From contig JAGKQI010000098.1 of assembly GCA_018806915.1 (NCBI GenBank), forward strand, positions 3,038,001 to 3,102,000: a stretch of DNA of 64,000 bases, in the 5' to 3' direction. The position numbers and the translations under genes were made by a program. Shown piece by piece: positions 32,331 to 43,581 of the stretch. Position 1 is the stretch's first letter; every line of letters begins with the position of its first letter. The notes beneath the pieces are model-generated. The model ran no database searches. It was not told where the DNA came from and saw only the letters and a program-made list of their open reading frames with translations. Source of the stretch: Phytophthora colocasiae (taxonomy: Eukaryota > Oomycota > Peronosporomycetes > Peronosporales > Peronosporaceae).

Positions 32331-34422
32331 ATGGAGGGCTATGATTGGGACAAGCTACGGAGAGAAGTCTGTGAAATTCGTGAGAACACCGTGAATCCAC
32401 GTTCACGAACGACATATCTGAACTCCTATAGTCGATTTATCGCGTGGGCTGCACTAAGCAAGAAGCCCTACGTCTCTGCTGCGTTCATCGAGAAGATCGG
32501 TGGTGTGCAGGACAAAACAGAACAGCAAGTTCGCGCTCGTGTGAAGGAGAAGATCGCTCATGATCGCACTACACCACCATTGGATTTTGCGAACCTCCAG
32601 GCACAAGATTTCGTCATGTGGCTGGTGACATTGAAACGTAGAGACGGCGGTCCGCTCAGCTACTCAGCGTTCAACACACATAGGGCAGCATTGTTCAACC
32701 TCTACCGTGATTTTGAATTTACCATGACTAAAACGCTGGAGTCGGAGCTGACTAACCACTTCAAAGGTCTAAAAACAAGCTGGCTAAAGACGTGGAAACG
32801 GCATTGGTGACGTCAAGACAGGCAAAGACCCGCTGATGTTTGATTTATACACGTTTCTCTGTGAAAAGATGCTTGCTCACCCGGCAAAAGAGATGACTTT
32901 CTCGCATACGTACATGGTGATCGCGTGGAATTTAATGTGCCGGTCGTCTAATGCATTTGGTATCCGGCACCTTCATATGGAATGGCGCGGTGACGCTTTG
33001 CAGATTTACTTTGCCCATATGAAAAACGATCAAGGTGGTGATCGCCCTCGTGATCCGGGCGTCATGCGTATATGCTAAACCCTCTGCGACCAGAAATTTG
33101 CCCTATTTTAGCGTTGGGGATCTTTTGGTCATGCACAGATTTTGATGGACAGACTTACTATTTCCTGGTAACAACCAGTACGAGCGCTTTCGCAAGTCAC
33201 TGCAGCGGATTCTGTCACAGGAGGATGTCGTTGCTGAGCTAAGCCGCCAAGGACTTAAAGTTACAGAGTTAGGCACTCATTCCATGCGAAAAGGTGTAGC
33301 TACATTCTGCTCGTCCGGTTCGACGGCGTGTCCATCATCGACAGCGGTTCATTTGCGAGCAGGGTGGTCACTGGGAGGTGTGGAACACATATCTTCGTTA
33401 CGAGGCAGCCGGGGATATGCACGTTGGACGCACGGTTGCTGGTCTGCCTACAGAGAGCGCTCAATTCTCTATATTAGCTCCACACTTTGAGTATCACGAG
33501 AAATGTGTGAAAACAGGAGTTCAGTTGATGTTTCCTGGTATACCAGAAAGACTGGAATTCGTCGCAGAGTACTGCTTAGCTTCTGCCTCGTCTATCACTA
33601 CTCTTATCTGAAGAAGACACTGCCACCTGAACACCAATTATTTGAGTGTCCACTTTTCCAAGACCCAGAACTTCAACTTCAACTGTTTGAACTAGTTAAA
33701 ACTGGAGATGGAAGTGGTAATTCTCGAATTCGTCCAACTGGAATACCCCGCATGTGTCAGTATTGTGTGAGATGAAGTGGCTAAAGCAGAGCTTTGTAGA
33801 GGCGTTATCCAAAATTGAATCAACCAGGGTCGAAACTGTAAAGGATATTGTAGGCGAACTGGAAGCTCGAGCAATTGGCGCTGGTACTGTTACGTATGAT
33901 GGCCTAATGATGCATTCAGATCCTGTCTGCAAGAAACGGAGTAAATGATCTTGTACAGCGACCAACAAGTCCAGTACAGCAAACACCAGATGTGACTACT
34001 GATATTCAAGACAACGAACGCATGCTGACTCATTTCTGGGGCGGATAATTCCGGCGCGTTCCTGCCGATTTTCAGGTACTGACTGCTCCACACGCCAGGT
34101 GTGGATACTGTGGAGATGTGGCAATAAAGCCAAGCAATGGCTCTCGTTTCGTCTGCTTGACGGTCGCGATATGCCCGACAGAAAGCAGCAAAGGCGATTG
34201 AGTGACCTTCGGTTTGTGATGAAGAAACTGGAGCGCGATGCAGCATCAAAGAATCTGCTCCAACGCAGTCAAAGTATCGAAGATGTCACTAATGTTTACC
34301 TAGCGTGCGCAGATAGTGTTGCTGTTGAGTCCAGGACAGAGCGATCCCGTAAAAGACGTAGAGGGCAGCTCAGCTGGTCTACCATTGCGAAGCTCCTTCG
34401 ACAACCGAAGAAGAAGAAGTGA
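32331..34422 (+). pseudogene. Crypton (tyrosine recombinase) transposase, degenerate
   Basis: Pieces in different plus frames read in order as an oomycete Crypton recombinase. An N-terminal SAM-like region (RSRTTYLNSYSRFIAWA) and VMWLVTLKRR...HRAALFNLYRDF come first. The catalytic domain has an Arg in LMCRSSNAFGIRHL (about 32930-32975), HSMRKGVATF (about 33280-33310; HxxR box) and a candidate Tyr in YLRYEAAGDMH (about 33385-33420). A GCR1/C-terminal-like segment at about 34040-34420 has WGG, LSFRLLDGRDMP and RRLSDLRFVMKKLE. At least five frame breaks are present (about 32810, 33078, 33350, 33600, 34100), so it is inactive. Cryptons move via circular DNA with a tyrosine recombinase and are known in oomycetes. 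Confidence 0.75.
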
Positions 34423-34529
34423 AGCTTGTGAATACACCTTGTAAACAATCACACACTCACATAAACTATGATATGTCATAGAGAATCCAGCTGTCCGACG
34501 AATGTCCGACGGATTCCGTCAAAGAATCA

Positions 34530-36050
34530 TTAGTTCGGATTTGGGAATTTGAGGTATTCAAGCAAGAGAAGGTTACAGAAGCTGAGTGGCGAGACTACTT
34601 CCTATCTGCACGGATGCCAGATAATACAGCCTATAAAACACTAGATCGAGAGGTGAAGAAACTCTGTATGGACGTGGATCTGCAAGGCGCTGAGTCACGT
34701 CTGTGGCGCCTGATGGCGGACTTCTACGAGATCGTGGACAAGTTGAATATGGTCGTCAGGAAAAATGGTGCACAACGAAAAGACAAAGTGGAGACTGAAG
34801 GAAAAAAACACAGATAGTGACCGTCCTTATTTCAAATGTGGAGATCTAACCCATGGAGTGTTTCAATGTCCGGATATCGCGGAACCTGCTGAAGCGAAAG
34901 AGCTTTATGAAAAAAAGCACTGACAGGAAAGTATTGACACCCGTGTTAGCAACGGCGGCAGCCACGAAGAAGGGAGATACTGTACCTTCGCCGACTATAC
35001 CGTGTGTCGTAAAGGATATGATCAAGACGTCGATTACTCCTGATAGTGCAGCGGAGGTCTCTGTAGTGACGACAAAGTTGCTGAAGAAGCTGATGCGAGT
35101 GGAAGGTGGATTGCCTAGCAAAAACTACCGGAAAAGTCTGGGATGACAGAAGAACCAGTGGCTGTAAAGAGTAAGATCAAGTTGGATCTGCACTGGGAGG
35201 TCCACTCGTGTTGAAAGACGTAGTCTGTTGGGTGATAGAACAACGTCTTCCTCCGGGTTTGGGGGTTTATTGCTATCTCGATTGATCATGGTGAAACTGG
35301 GGTATAGCTCGAATAAATATTTAGCTGCAGCTCAGCAGATACAACCAGTGTGAGATATGAGCGACGTGAATGATGATATATCGAGCGGCTTAGCTAGTTT
35401 TTTAGCATAACTGGTAACGTAACGTGGTGAACATGGAGCCATCCGACGAAGAGCGTGCTTTATTGGAGAATGAAGACCAGACTTGTTTTCTTACTTTTAC
35501 CGAAGCCATGGATACTGAGCGTGAGTAGATTAAAAGTTTTTTGCTTGAGAAAGTCGAAGAAGCACGTTGTCTCGGAGCAACACCTGAATTTATGGAAGAA
35601 CTACGGAGCATCTTGATGCAGCTTATTGACATTTTTCGTTTGTTTATTGATCGAGATACACCGGTGGAAGTGCCTCCTATGGAGGTAACCCTCAAATCTG
35701 GTGCTATACAAGTACGGTATAGGGCTCGGAGATACTCTCAAGCGCATCGTGAATTTCTCGAGGCACACTTATTGCGCTGGGCTTTGCTATCGCAACCCAA
35801 AGAGTCAGTGATTCTCGGCTCCACACACGGTGAACAACCCTGAAGTTAACGCACACAGGATGACAGTGGATGTACGAGGTCCAAACGGGTGCGTTGAGCA
35901 GGTTGTCCGGCCTATGCCTATTTTGGAGGTGGTGTTTGATTGACTCTGAGGATCATCCAAAAAAATTTCGTTGGACTTTTTCAAAGACTTTTGGCAGTTC
36001 GCCATGGGCATTTGGTGTAGAGACTTACTCCATTCTAACAGAGGAAATGT
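34530..36050 (+). pseudogene. Ty3/gypsy fragment (gag, protease, start of RT)
   Basis: Plus-strand pieces: a gag-like segment (EAEWRDYFLSARMPDN...LDREVKKLCMD), a partial zinc knuckle CGDLTHGVFQC near 34835, a degenerate protease ITPDSAAEVSVV near 35032 in which the motif Gly is Ala, a pre-RT segment with VPPMEVTLKSGAIQVRYRARRY (about 35660-35730), RMTVDVRGPNGCVEQVV near 35860 and DFFKDFWQF near 35975. Layout resembles the element at 53844-59105 but it is much more decayed, with multiple stops and no LTRs found. Confidence 0.6.
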
Positions 36051-37110
36051 TGGCTGTCGAACTCGAAAGAACGTTCTTCTGGAGTTTTTCATGGTTGAAT
36101 GGAATACTTTCACGCTGAAGAAGCTTAAAAATCTCGACAGCATCCTCACGAGATACTCCATACTGGATAGCACTTGGTCTCGTGACTTCAAAGGCGTCCC
36201 ACATCTCAATCGTAACCAACTTTGGCTCTTTCAGATAGTAAAGCGCCATACAAAGACCATCCATGAAGCACGTGCCAGCAGCTGAAGCCAAGTCACGCAT
36301 AATCATAATAAAAATTACCAACTGTATTTTGAAATACCCGGTAAAAAACCTTTAGATGCTAATTTACGTAATTGTATTCGAGAAATTTTAAATAAACGAT
36401 TGCTTACTCTTCTTAGCAGAGGAAGCCGTTTTACCACCTGAAGATTGCTATTCGTCAATCTGCTTCATCATGTCGTGAACCCAAGGCGTGTCTAGCTTCT
36501 CCAATGAGAGTTGGAGCGGTGTACATTTCCACTCCACGAGATAGCAACGATGTGGAACCTCTCCGTGAACATCCAGCAGCCGCAGCACCTCTCACAGTTT
36601 GCTGTAGTCCCACTCAGCCTTTGGGTCGTAAACTTTCAGTTCCAGGGGTGTACAGTGGGAGCTGGCGGCGGCGGCGGATACCAAGCTACCGTCGCATCGC
36701 CCCGGCGAAGGCGTGACATCCTGGGCCTTTCGTCATCTCGTCGCTATCAAAAACCCAAACATCAGGATCTTCTTCATCATCATCATGACCATCCTCAAAG
36801 GCGTCAGCTTTATCGCTGTCGTAGTCCGAGCCCTCGACGAGGAGCTAAAAACAATGCGCTCCTGGGGGCTGGTTGGAGGCGCCGGAATGGCGGCAGAGTC
36901 GGAGGACTCGGACATGGCTACAAAGCCAGGCGAAGACTTCATGGCTTCCAGGGCAGGGCGACCAGCAAGGACGAGGGTCTCTCACAGGGCCTCCTCATCA
37001 GTATGGAGCTCCACGGGGCCTCAGCATGCGTAGCGGAAAGCGAGAGAGAACTGCCTGCGGCGGGCGATCCAGAGAGCGAAAGGTCGTAAGGCAGCACCTT
37101 CAGTGACCCA
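36025..37110 (-). pseudogene. Degenerate retroelement fragment with chromodomain-like and Cys-containing segments
   Basis: Minus-strand open stretches look coding but are broken. 36647-36448 reads PLELKVYDPKAEWDY, then VPHRCYLVEWK and LDTPWVHDMM, with an internal TGA and terminal TAG. 36321-36025 has AGTCFMDGLCMALYYL and YGVSREDAVEIF. An acidic segment (EEDPDVWVFDSDEM) is near 36740-36780. YLVEWK resembles a chromodomain core, and the Cys segment resembles a papain-fold-like module I associate with oomycete retroelements; neither is certain. It follows an LTR-like end at 37121 in the minus direction. Confidence 0.4.
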
Positions 37111-37120
37111 GCAGACACTG

Positions 37121-37546
37121 TAATGGGTCTACTTAGACCCACTAGGTGGCGTACACGTGCGCTTACGTGTATGAGGAAGTGTACAATTAAGAGAGACTTC
37201 ATTTAAATACACTTATTCCAAGTTCAATCAAATCTTTGTAATTAAAATGCAAAATACCCTTAAAATTGAGAAAGCAAATTATGGAACCTCCTAAAACTGT
37301 TTAATCTATTTCTAAAGGATCTTCCCGTGCATTTGCGCATGATATTGGTAGAAAGTAACGGATTTCGCGTGCATTTGCGCATGCTATTGGTAAAAATTCG
37401 TTACTTGCTACCAATAACATGTGCAAATGCACGCGAACCACCCAATGATGTGGTTCGCCCATGTTGCCACCTTTTCTAACCTCTAACGGTTATCCTAACT
37501 GTTAGAGATACAAGTGGTATAGCCACTTGTACGTGTAACCCCGTTA
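37121..37546 (-). repeat. LTR-like repeat with internal hairpins
   Basis: On the minus strand it starts TGTAACGGGGTTACA and ends GACCCATTACA, TG...CA termini suggesting an LTR. Inside, CGTGCATTTGCGCATG-type units occur as a direct repeat (37328 and 37370) and as an inverted copy (37407-37431), forming a hairpin of about 25 bp with a short loop. No second LTR was found in the window. Confidence 0.4.
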
Positions 37547-37860
37547 CAGATATAGTGGACACGGCGAGCTGATCAGCTGCAGGAGCGGCAACAGAGCGGG
37601 ACATCATCGCCGACGAAGACCTATCTAAGTCCCCAACAGCCAGGCCAAAGTAAAGAGGATAGGAGACGGACAAATCTCCAACGGAAGCGCCGGCGCACCT
37701 GTCGATCCGACTCCGCGCGCTTCTTTTCCGGGAATGGCTGCTGGAGAGACGCACATCTGATGGGAGGGTGAGTGTTATCAGATTAGATAGCCAATAGGGA
37801 TAGAATCAGGTAGTACCTTTCATTAGGATGCAGAATATCCAGTGCAGACGTAGGAGAGCT
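37547..37860. other. Spacer, nothing recognised
   Basis: Lies between the LTR-like repeat and the ARMT1 C-terminal remnant. No coding stretch supported. Confidence 0.4.
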
Positions 37861-37950
37861 ATCATGGCGAAATTGGAGAGGGAGGATCCGCAGTGGCGCG
37901 TTAGTGGTACACGTGGCACAATTCAGAGCGTACTAACCCTTTCAGTGTAG
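37861..37950 (+). pseudogene. ARMT1/DUF89 C-terminal remnant
   Basis: A 29-codon stretch (KLEREDPQWRVSGTRGTIQSV...) matches the C-terminus of the intact copies at 52236 and 60585 (KLEKED..W..NG..GTIQ.V) and ends at TAG 37948-37950. No upstream part was found. It points toward the minus-strand pseudogene at 38120, repeating the tail-to-tail layout seen at 59214-61868. Confidence 0.7.
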
Positions 37951-38119
37951 TGGTGCTCGTCAGCGTATTCATCGAATAGAGGCCAGTCACCGTTTTCAAT
38001 CAAGCTGTTGATTATGTGTATTCGGTCCAAAACTAGGGTTACAGCGGCAATTTTCAACGAGTTGTAGCTGATGAGTAACGTTACATGTATTATCTTACTC
38101 TGCTAATTCATTTCAATTA

Positions 38120-38995
38120 CGCGATATCTAATTCAAACTTAAGTGGAGGAGAGGCTTGTTTGGAATCGGGTGCGGAATGCGAAGTGCTGCCCTACCTGCA
38201 GTTCGGAGAGGATGGAGCCGCTGGGCTCCACATAGTAAGCATACCCAGACAGGACTTCAGCGTTCGAAGCGACACGAAAGCAGTCGGGAAGTACGGCACA
38301 ATTTCCTCTATAGGTGTCGACGGTGGCCACAGACGATCTCCAAGCAAACGACGGTAGTGAGGGCGCCCTTGATGATCACTAGGGTCGCCTCGTTCGTTAA
38401 ACTAGCCTGTAGCTCTGCGGGCATCTCCCAGTAGAAAGTGTTGCGGATCCAGAACAGATCCGGACGGATAATAAGCTCTTTGTTTTCAACGTATTCAGCC
38501 AAACGCCTGAACTTAAGACGTACGAGTCGATCGTTGCATCTCCGCGATGCTCGCGGACCCGACACGTACACGGGTTCCGCTTTGACGTTTAGTGTGCCTT
38601 TTGCCACACCATCCATTCTCCAGCAAGTGATCCGCCAACACTAGATCGAACATCAGTTCCGTCCCGCTGTTGGCGTTGATGAATTGGATCCCTAGGGTCT
38701 TCGCACCACTAGATTTTGCTTTCTGCTCCAGGTACGCAATGATCTTGTCGCGGTGGTCCACCAGGAGTAACTTGTCGCCAAAGACCAACGCTGCGCTAGT
38801 ACCACTTACAGTGTTTTTTCACGTGCTTGTTTGCATCCGTCAGCTTTGTTTCCCCACATGGAAAGTTTTATGAGAGGCTTGAGCTGATCATGACGCCTCT
38901 GAGAGTTCTCATTGTTTTTCGTCGAGATACCCACGGCACTTTGGCACTCCAAAGATTTTCTCCTTTCAATTCCGCAACTTTTCTACATCTGAAGA
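38120..38995 (-). pseudogene. ARMT1/DUF89 family pseudogene
   Basis: Minus-strand pieces match the intact paralogues in order: KVAELKGENLW (about 38980), LKLSMWGNKADGC-like (38855), GDKLLLVDH (38780), NSGTELMFDLVLADHLL (38670), LNVKAEPVYVS (38590), RPDLFWIRNTFYWEMP (38440), EATLVIIKG (38385) and LPDCFRVASNAEV (38260). Frame changes occur at about 38800, 38610, 38345 and 38150. The first third is absent. Metal-site residues in NSGTELMFDL remain, but the gene cannot make a full protein. Confidence 0.8.
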
Positions 38996-39369
38996 ATTTT
39001 TAACGTATCTTTTGCGGGTCAACACAAAACGGGTCAACGACTGTGTCAGCACGGGTCAAAGGATTTGGTCAAAATCATTGGTTGACCTGCTCTGTCCTGC
39101 CAGTAGATAGTCAACGTCGCAAAACACTAACTCCAGCTCACATGGCTTCACCACACTCCCCTTCCCCAGTCTCGTTCCCGTCCTCATCTCCACCATTACT
39201 ACCCATTACTACCGATCCATAGCTCTCATTGCCGTTGCAACAGCTAACCCCATCGAGGTCCATGTCGCGGTCGCCCAGAGCAAGACAACAACTCTAGTCT
39301 TTGGCGAGGAAGACAATCTAAACGGAGCAACAATTCACGGCTAGAGCGTCGCTTTCAACGCAACCAGAG

Positions 39370-40430
39370 TCCACGGAATAGTAGGAGATCTAGCCGAAGC
39401 CTCAGTCCGCAGCGTCATAGTCGGCCAAGTCGATGCCGCAGTCCGAGGCTCAGACCTTCACGAAGTAGGAGCCACAGTTCGAGACGCAGCCAGCGTTCCC
39501 GTCGGAGTAGCAGCCCTGGACGCAAGCAATTATATAGCTCGCATCGAAGCTCAAATCGCAGTACTAGCACGACACCGCAACGAGAACCCGTTGAAGGTGC
39601 ACCTGTACAAGCCGTCACACTTACGCGACCTACCACCGTCCATGTTGCTGGACATGAATTTTCCAGATACAACATTGGTAAAACGCGAACATCATACAGA
39701 TGTAGTGCCTACAGAAGCCAAGGTTGCGCAGCAAAACTACATTTCAAACGCAAGGAGAATGAGTATGAGTTTGTTACCTGTTTGTACCTGTGTTTTTCAC
39801 CCTCTGTACGGCAAAAACCCAGGACACGTACTGGCATTTAATGGAGCAATTAATGTGGCTGAGGATGACAAAGTGGAGCCGAGCATAGTGGTGTGTGTCT
39901 TCAAGGAAGGACTGCAAACTGCCGCCCAAGTGCAATATTCAAGACGCGCAAATTATGGGCTGTTACTTCCAGTTTAAGCAGGCATGCCGTAGGAAGATGA
40001 AGGCATTGCATATACCTGAACGAGAAATTTCCATCGCAATGCGGAAAGGGGTACTGGATATGCTGACCGTTATTCCTCTCAAGAAGGTCGAAGGTCCTGG
40101 TATCCAGTATGTACACGACAAGGTCCGTAGTGTCTGTGTGGAAGAGAACGTAACTTCCACTGAGTCCGTGTGGTGATTGTTCTGGTCATATTTTTGCAAA
40201 GCCTGGCTAAAGACCTACAAGCCAAGCGTGTGGAACGTTCATGACGTCGATGTAGCCATGGTTAGCCGCATAAATGATCCCCTGGAACGGTTCAATCGTG
40301 AGATTAATGCTGCATTACCGTCTCCGCATCCATCTCTACCTGCTTTCGTCCCCATGATTCTAGGTCTTTCTCAACGTTATTGATCGAATCGATGACGTCG
40401 AGCCAAGAAGCGTCAACGCCGCATGTACAT
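39370..40430 (+). pseudogene. MULE (Mutator-like) transposase pseudogene
   Basis: An open plus frame with no listed start at about 39130-39780 encodes an Arg/Ser-rich stretch (SRSRSHSSRRSQRSRRSSS) and then a FLYWCH-like zinc segment (SYRCSAYRSQGCAAKLHF, about 39690-39745). After frame breaks, IVVCVFKEGLQTAAQVQ (39885), DAQIMGCYFQFKQACRRKM (39945) and WNVHDVDVAMVSRINDPLERFNRE (40230-40300) match the C-terminal half of MULE transposases. Many stops are present; the central DDE part is missing or unrecognisable. The SR-rich lead-in is unusual for this family. Confidence 0.6.
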
Positions 40431-41035
40431 TGAGCCGGTAAATCTTCCTGTGTCTGTAGCTTTGGAATAGCTTTAATAAAACGACAATACTTGTGTTCAT
40501 ACTTTCACCATTAATCTACTGGTTGTACATGTATTACATGCTAAGGTTTCAACTTTGGTCAGCGTTTCAAAGTGGATCAATGGACCTTTTTTGTGTTGAC
40601 CCGGAAATGATACGTTTTAACTACCATTTTACTCCCAGAAAAATTGCGGGTCCGCTCCGGACCTATTATTTGACCAATGGATTTGTAGTATTAGCAATAA
40701 ATTAGCCTTCCGAGTACAGATTTTAGGCAACGTGGAGCTCACATTTGACCGTGGTGTATTTCACGGTACTGCATCAAATTTCAAATTTCAAACAAGCCCT
40801 CTCGATCTCCGCAGCCATGCAGATACTGCGGTGCCCTGTGAATGGACTCTGTATGGAATAGACATCATCGGAAGCGCTCTGCGGATGCTATGGTACAAGT
40901 GCAAGAACCTCAGGCCCCGCAGGATCGTGAATGCGTGCATCAACTTTATTTCTACAGAAGCATGGGTCTCTATGCAACCAAGGGATATTGAGCTTCCTTT
41001 GTGTGTCCTGAAGCAAATAACTCACTTGGACGACA
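40431..41035. other. Spacer, no supported gene
   Basis: Short plus frames (40493-40705, 40732-41079) have no recognised domain. Probably transposon relic sequence. Confidence 0.4.
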
Positions 41036-43581
41036 CTATGAGGTATTACATTTACGCAATTCATCTACATCTACGGTAATTCGAGCTGATCTAAGTATGT
41101 TATCGCCTTGTTCTTCTTCAGGCGTGTTTGTATGAGGGAATCTCCGGAGGCCGCAGTACAAACGGCGTCTAGAGCTAACCGGACGTTGGGGCAGGAGGAT
41201 GTCAGTGCCTCTCGGAAGTGAAATGCAGTAACACACGGGACATGGAAGTCTCTGTGGCAGCCCATGCAGCCGAAGAGGGCCTTCTTTGGAAATCCCCGTA
41301 ACGAGCACAGTAGCACGTCAGCTTTCCTGTAGAATGTTTCTTGGAGTTTGGTGTCAGAGCGTGCAAGCTGCTGTCGGCTCCTACGACATCTTGAAGAGGC
41401 TGCTTGTATGTTGGCTTACGACGGCGTTCTTTATCCATGCGAGAGCGCTGCAATTCCGTCAATTGCACCGCCACTCTCCTCTTGAATTCTCGTAGTGTCA
41501 CACGTGTAGCTAGCGGTCCTGCTGTCTTTTTGTAACGGGGTTACACGGCGCTGCGCGCCTTGGCTACAGTTGGTGTGGTATACACCGACTATCACACGTC
41601 ACATATCTGTGTATGACACATCGTATTATCTCACACGTCACATATGTAGCCATTTGATTCAGAGCCACACATTACATTTGATTAGGATTTAGTATGTTAG
41701 ATACTAAATCCGTTACATTTAGGATTAGGGCAATAAAGTAAATAAAAATCAGTTTGCATTTTACATAATTAGTGTTAGTTCCTTTATTATAGGGACACTG
41801 ATTGTTGGAGTTCCGTATTTAGTGGACTACTTGGTTCTTGTATAGAACCGAAGGCTAGTGCCTTGCAAGCAGGACTCTACGAGTCAACTAAACTTCCTCT
41901 GTGCCGTGCACACCTACGCAGCCCCGCTGCACTTTTTGAATAGAGCAAAGGCATTTATAAGGGCTAAATCAATAGCCCACGTTAGAATGCTCATTGACAA
42001 CCTTTTCTCCTTTCGTCTGATCGGGTTAGTGCTCCTCAATTGATCGACTCGGTCGACCCAATTCATAAATATGTTATACGCCACAACGACCGCCGGTACG
42101 TTGAAGGTTTTCCGGTGCAATACTTCTTCGCCTGTCCAGCGGCGAAGCGGTGCAAGTCCACGACACAACCAAATCGCCTCTGGATCGTCACCCCTGAGAA
42201 CGCGCTGAGTCATGGTTCCTGCTAGGTCGTTTGTATAGAAAGTTATTGTCATCTTGTCACGGAAGACCACTAACCAGCGTTTTCTGCAAAAGATTTCGGC
42301 GGCGCATACTCTGTCCGTTGCTGCTCCGGCAGCTTCTTTTGAGCTCGTTTATGAGCTTCCTGCTTCTTCTCCCAACCTACTGGAACATCGATAGCAGCTA
42401 CCAGCTCCCAAGAACCTCGAGAAGCTTTATCCATCCGTGCTTTTGCGGCTTCTAATTCTGGTGCGATCCATTTACCTTGCAGGGCGATTCTCACTGTACC
42501 TAACATCCTCATTTCGCCGTCCGTAACGACAGCAGCGTCTTCGCGAGCCTTGTGTATAAGTTATCACAAACCAGTAGTCGACGAGAACTTGGGGTTGGAT
42601 ACATCTTTGTGAGGTTGCCACACATGGCGACCCACAAAGAACTCGCATCTCTGCGTTGCATGGGAATATCGTCCCGCTCCAAGGTCCTGAACTGAGGCGA
42701 TCGAAGAGCAGGGAGCACCTCGACGTAGCGTTCTGCAGCTGCTGTGCGCGTTTGATTGCCGGGCCCGTTGTCCCAAATGGAGTACGCATATAGACTCTGC
42801 CAGCCCACAATATCACACCATAGTTATCAGGTTTCGACGGCATATACGTCCTAGCCCCAGATCGAGCTTTCGTGCGCACGGTATTCTCATCAAGGCTTAC
42901 AGCACCAATGGGCACTGCAATGGCAGCAGCCTTCTGCTGAAATTGCGCCATCAAACGGTGGCTGTACCAAAGTGGATCCAGCTCTCGGACTTGAACAGGC
43001 ACGCTTCCTGGCGAGTGAACCTGAAACCGGGCACAGATACTTTCAAATCTATTTCTAGCCATGGTATCAGAGACCACAACTCCTTGATTTCTGTGAGCAG
43101 TATAATGCTCATGGCAAGCTCCATTTAGCTCAAACACCGAAGCCTCTGTCTTTCCTTTGTCTTTGAGCATTGCATTCGTCCAGCTGAGAAAAGCGTCTCT
43201 GAATTCGCGAGTAAAGAAGAGAGAGAACAGCCCCAGCTCTTTTCGTTCTTTGTAGGCTAGTTGGACTTCTCGCTCTCATACAATATGAAGCCCGCTCTCT
43301 TCGATGAGACCGTCTACATAGGGTTTTTCAGTCAACTTGTACTGACTTGAATTTGACTCCGCCGGTAGCTGCTCCCTCTCTTCGTCCGACTCAGTAGACA
43401 CCTCCTCTTCAGCAGTCGTCGGTTCGATTAAGTCTTCGTTGTCAGAGTCCTCAAACTCCCATTCAGCGTCGTGTTCGTCAGAGCAGATATATCCATGGTT
43501 GCGTGCAGGAGGCAAGTATTGCGGGAAGGTAGCAAATGTATGATTGAATTCGAAATGTGCGGCTAGAAGTGCACCATCCAA
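41036..43581 (-). pseudogene. Second piggyBac-like transposase pseudogene
   Basis: Minus-strand pieces in order: an acidic N-terminus from 43581 (EFEDSDNEDLIEP), WTNAMLKDKGK...FELNGACHEHY (43200-43100), LDPLWYSHRLMAQFQQKA (42960), SLDENTVRTKARS (42890), TYMPSKPDNYGV (42840), then VFRDKMTITFYTNDLAGT (42260), VVVAYNIFMNWVDRVDQLR (42085-42030) and a C-terminal Cys-rich zinc segment at 41316-41071 (CSLRGF..KALFGCMGCHRDFHVPC). The catalytic Asp regions are partly present, but there are at least five frame breaks. A short TGTAACGG-ended insert at 41531-41716 separates the DDE region from the Cys-rich tail. It is a different subfamily from the copy at 5610. No flanking TTAA-TIR pair was found. Confidence 0.7.
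41531..41716. repeat. Small insert with TGTAACGG / CCGTTACA ends
   Basis: 186 bp starting TGTAACGGGGTTACA and ending CCGTTACA, interrupting the piggyBac pseudogene. The first 15 bases equal the start of the LTR-like repeat at 37546 (minus). Could be a truncated LTR or a MITE; the target duplication is unclear (T-rich). Confidence 0.35.
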
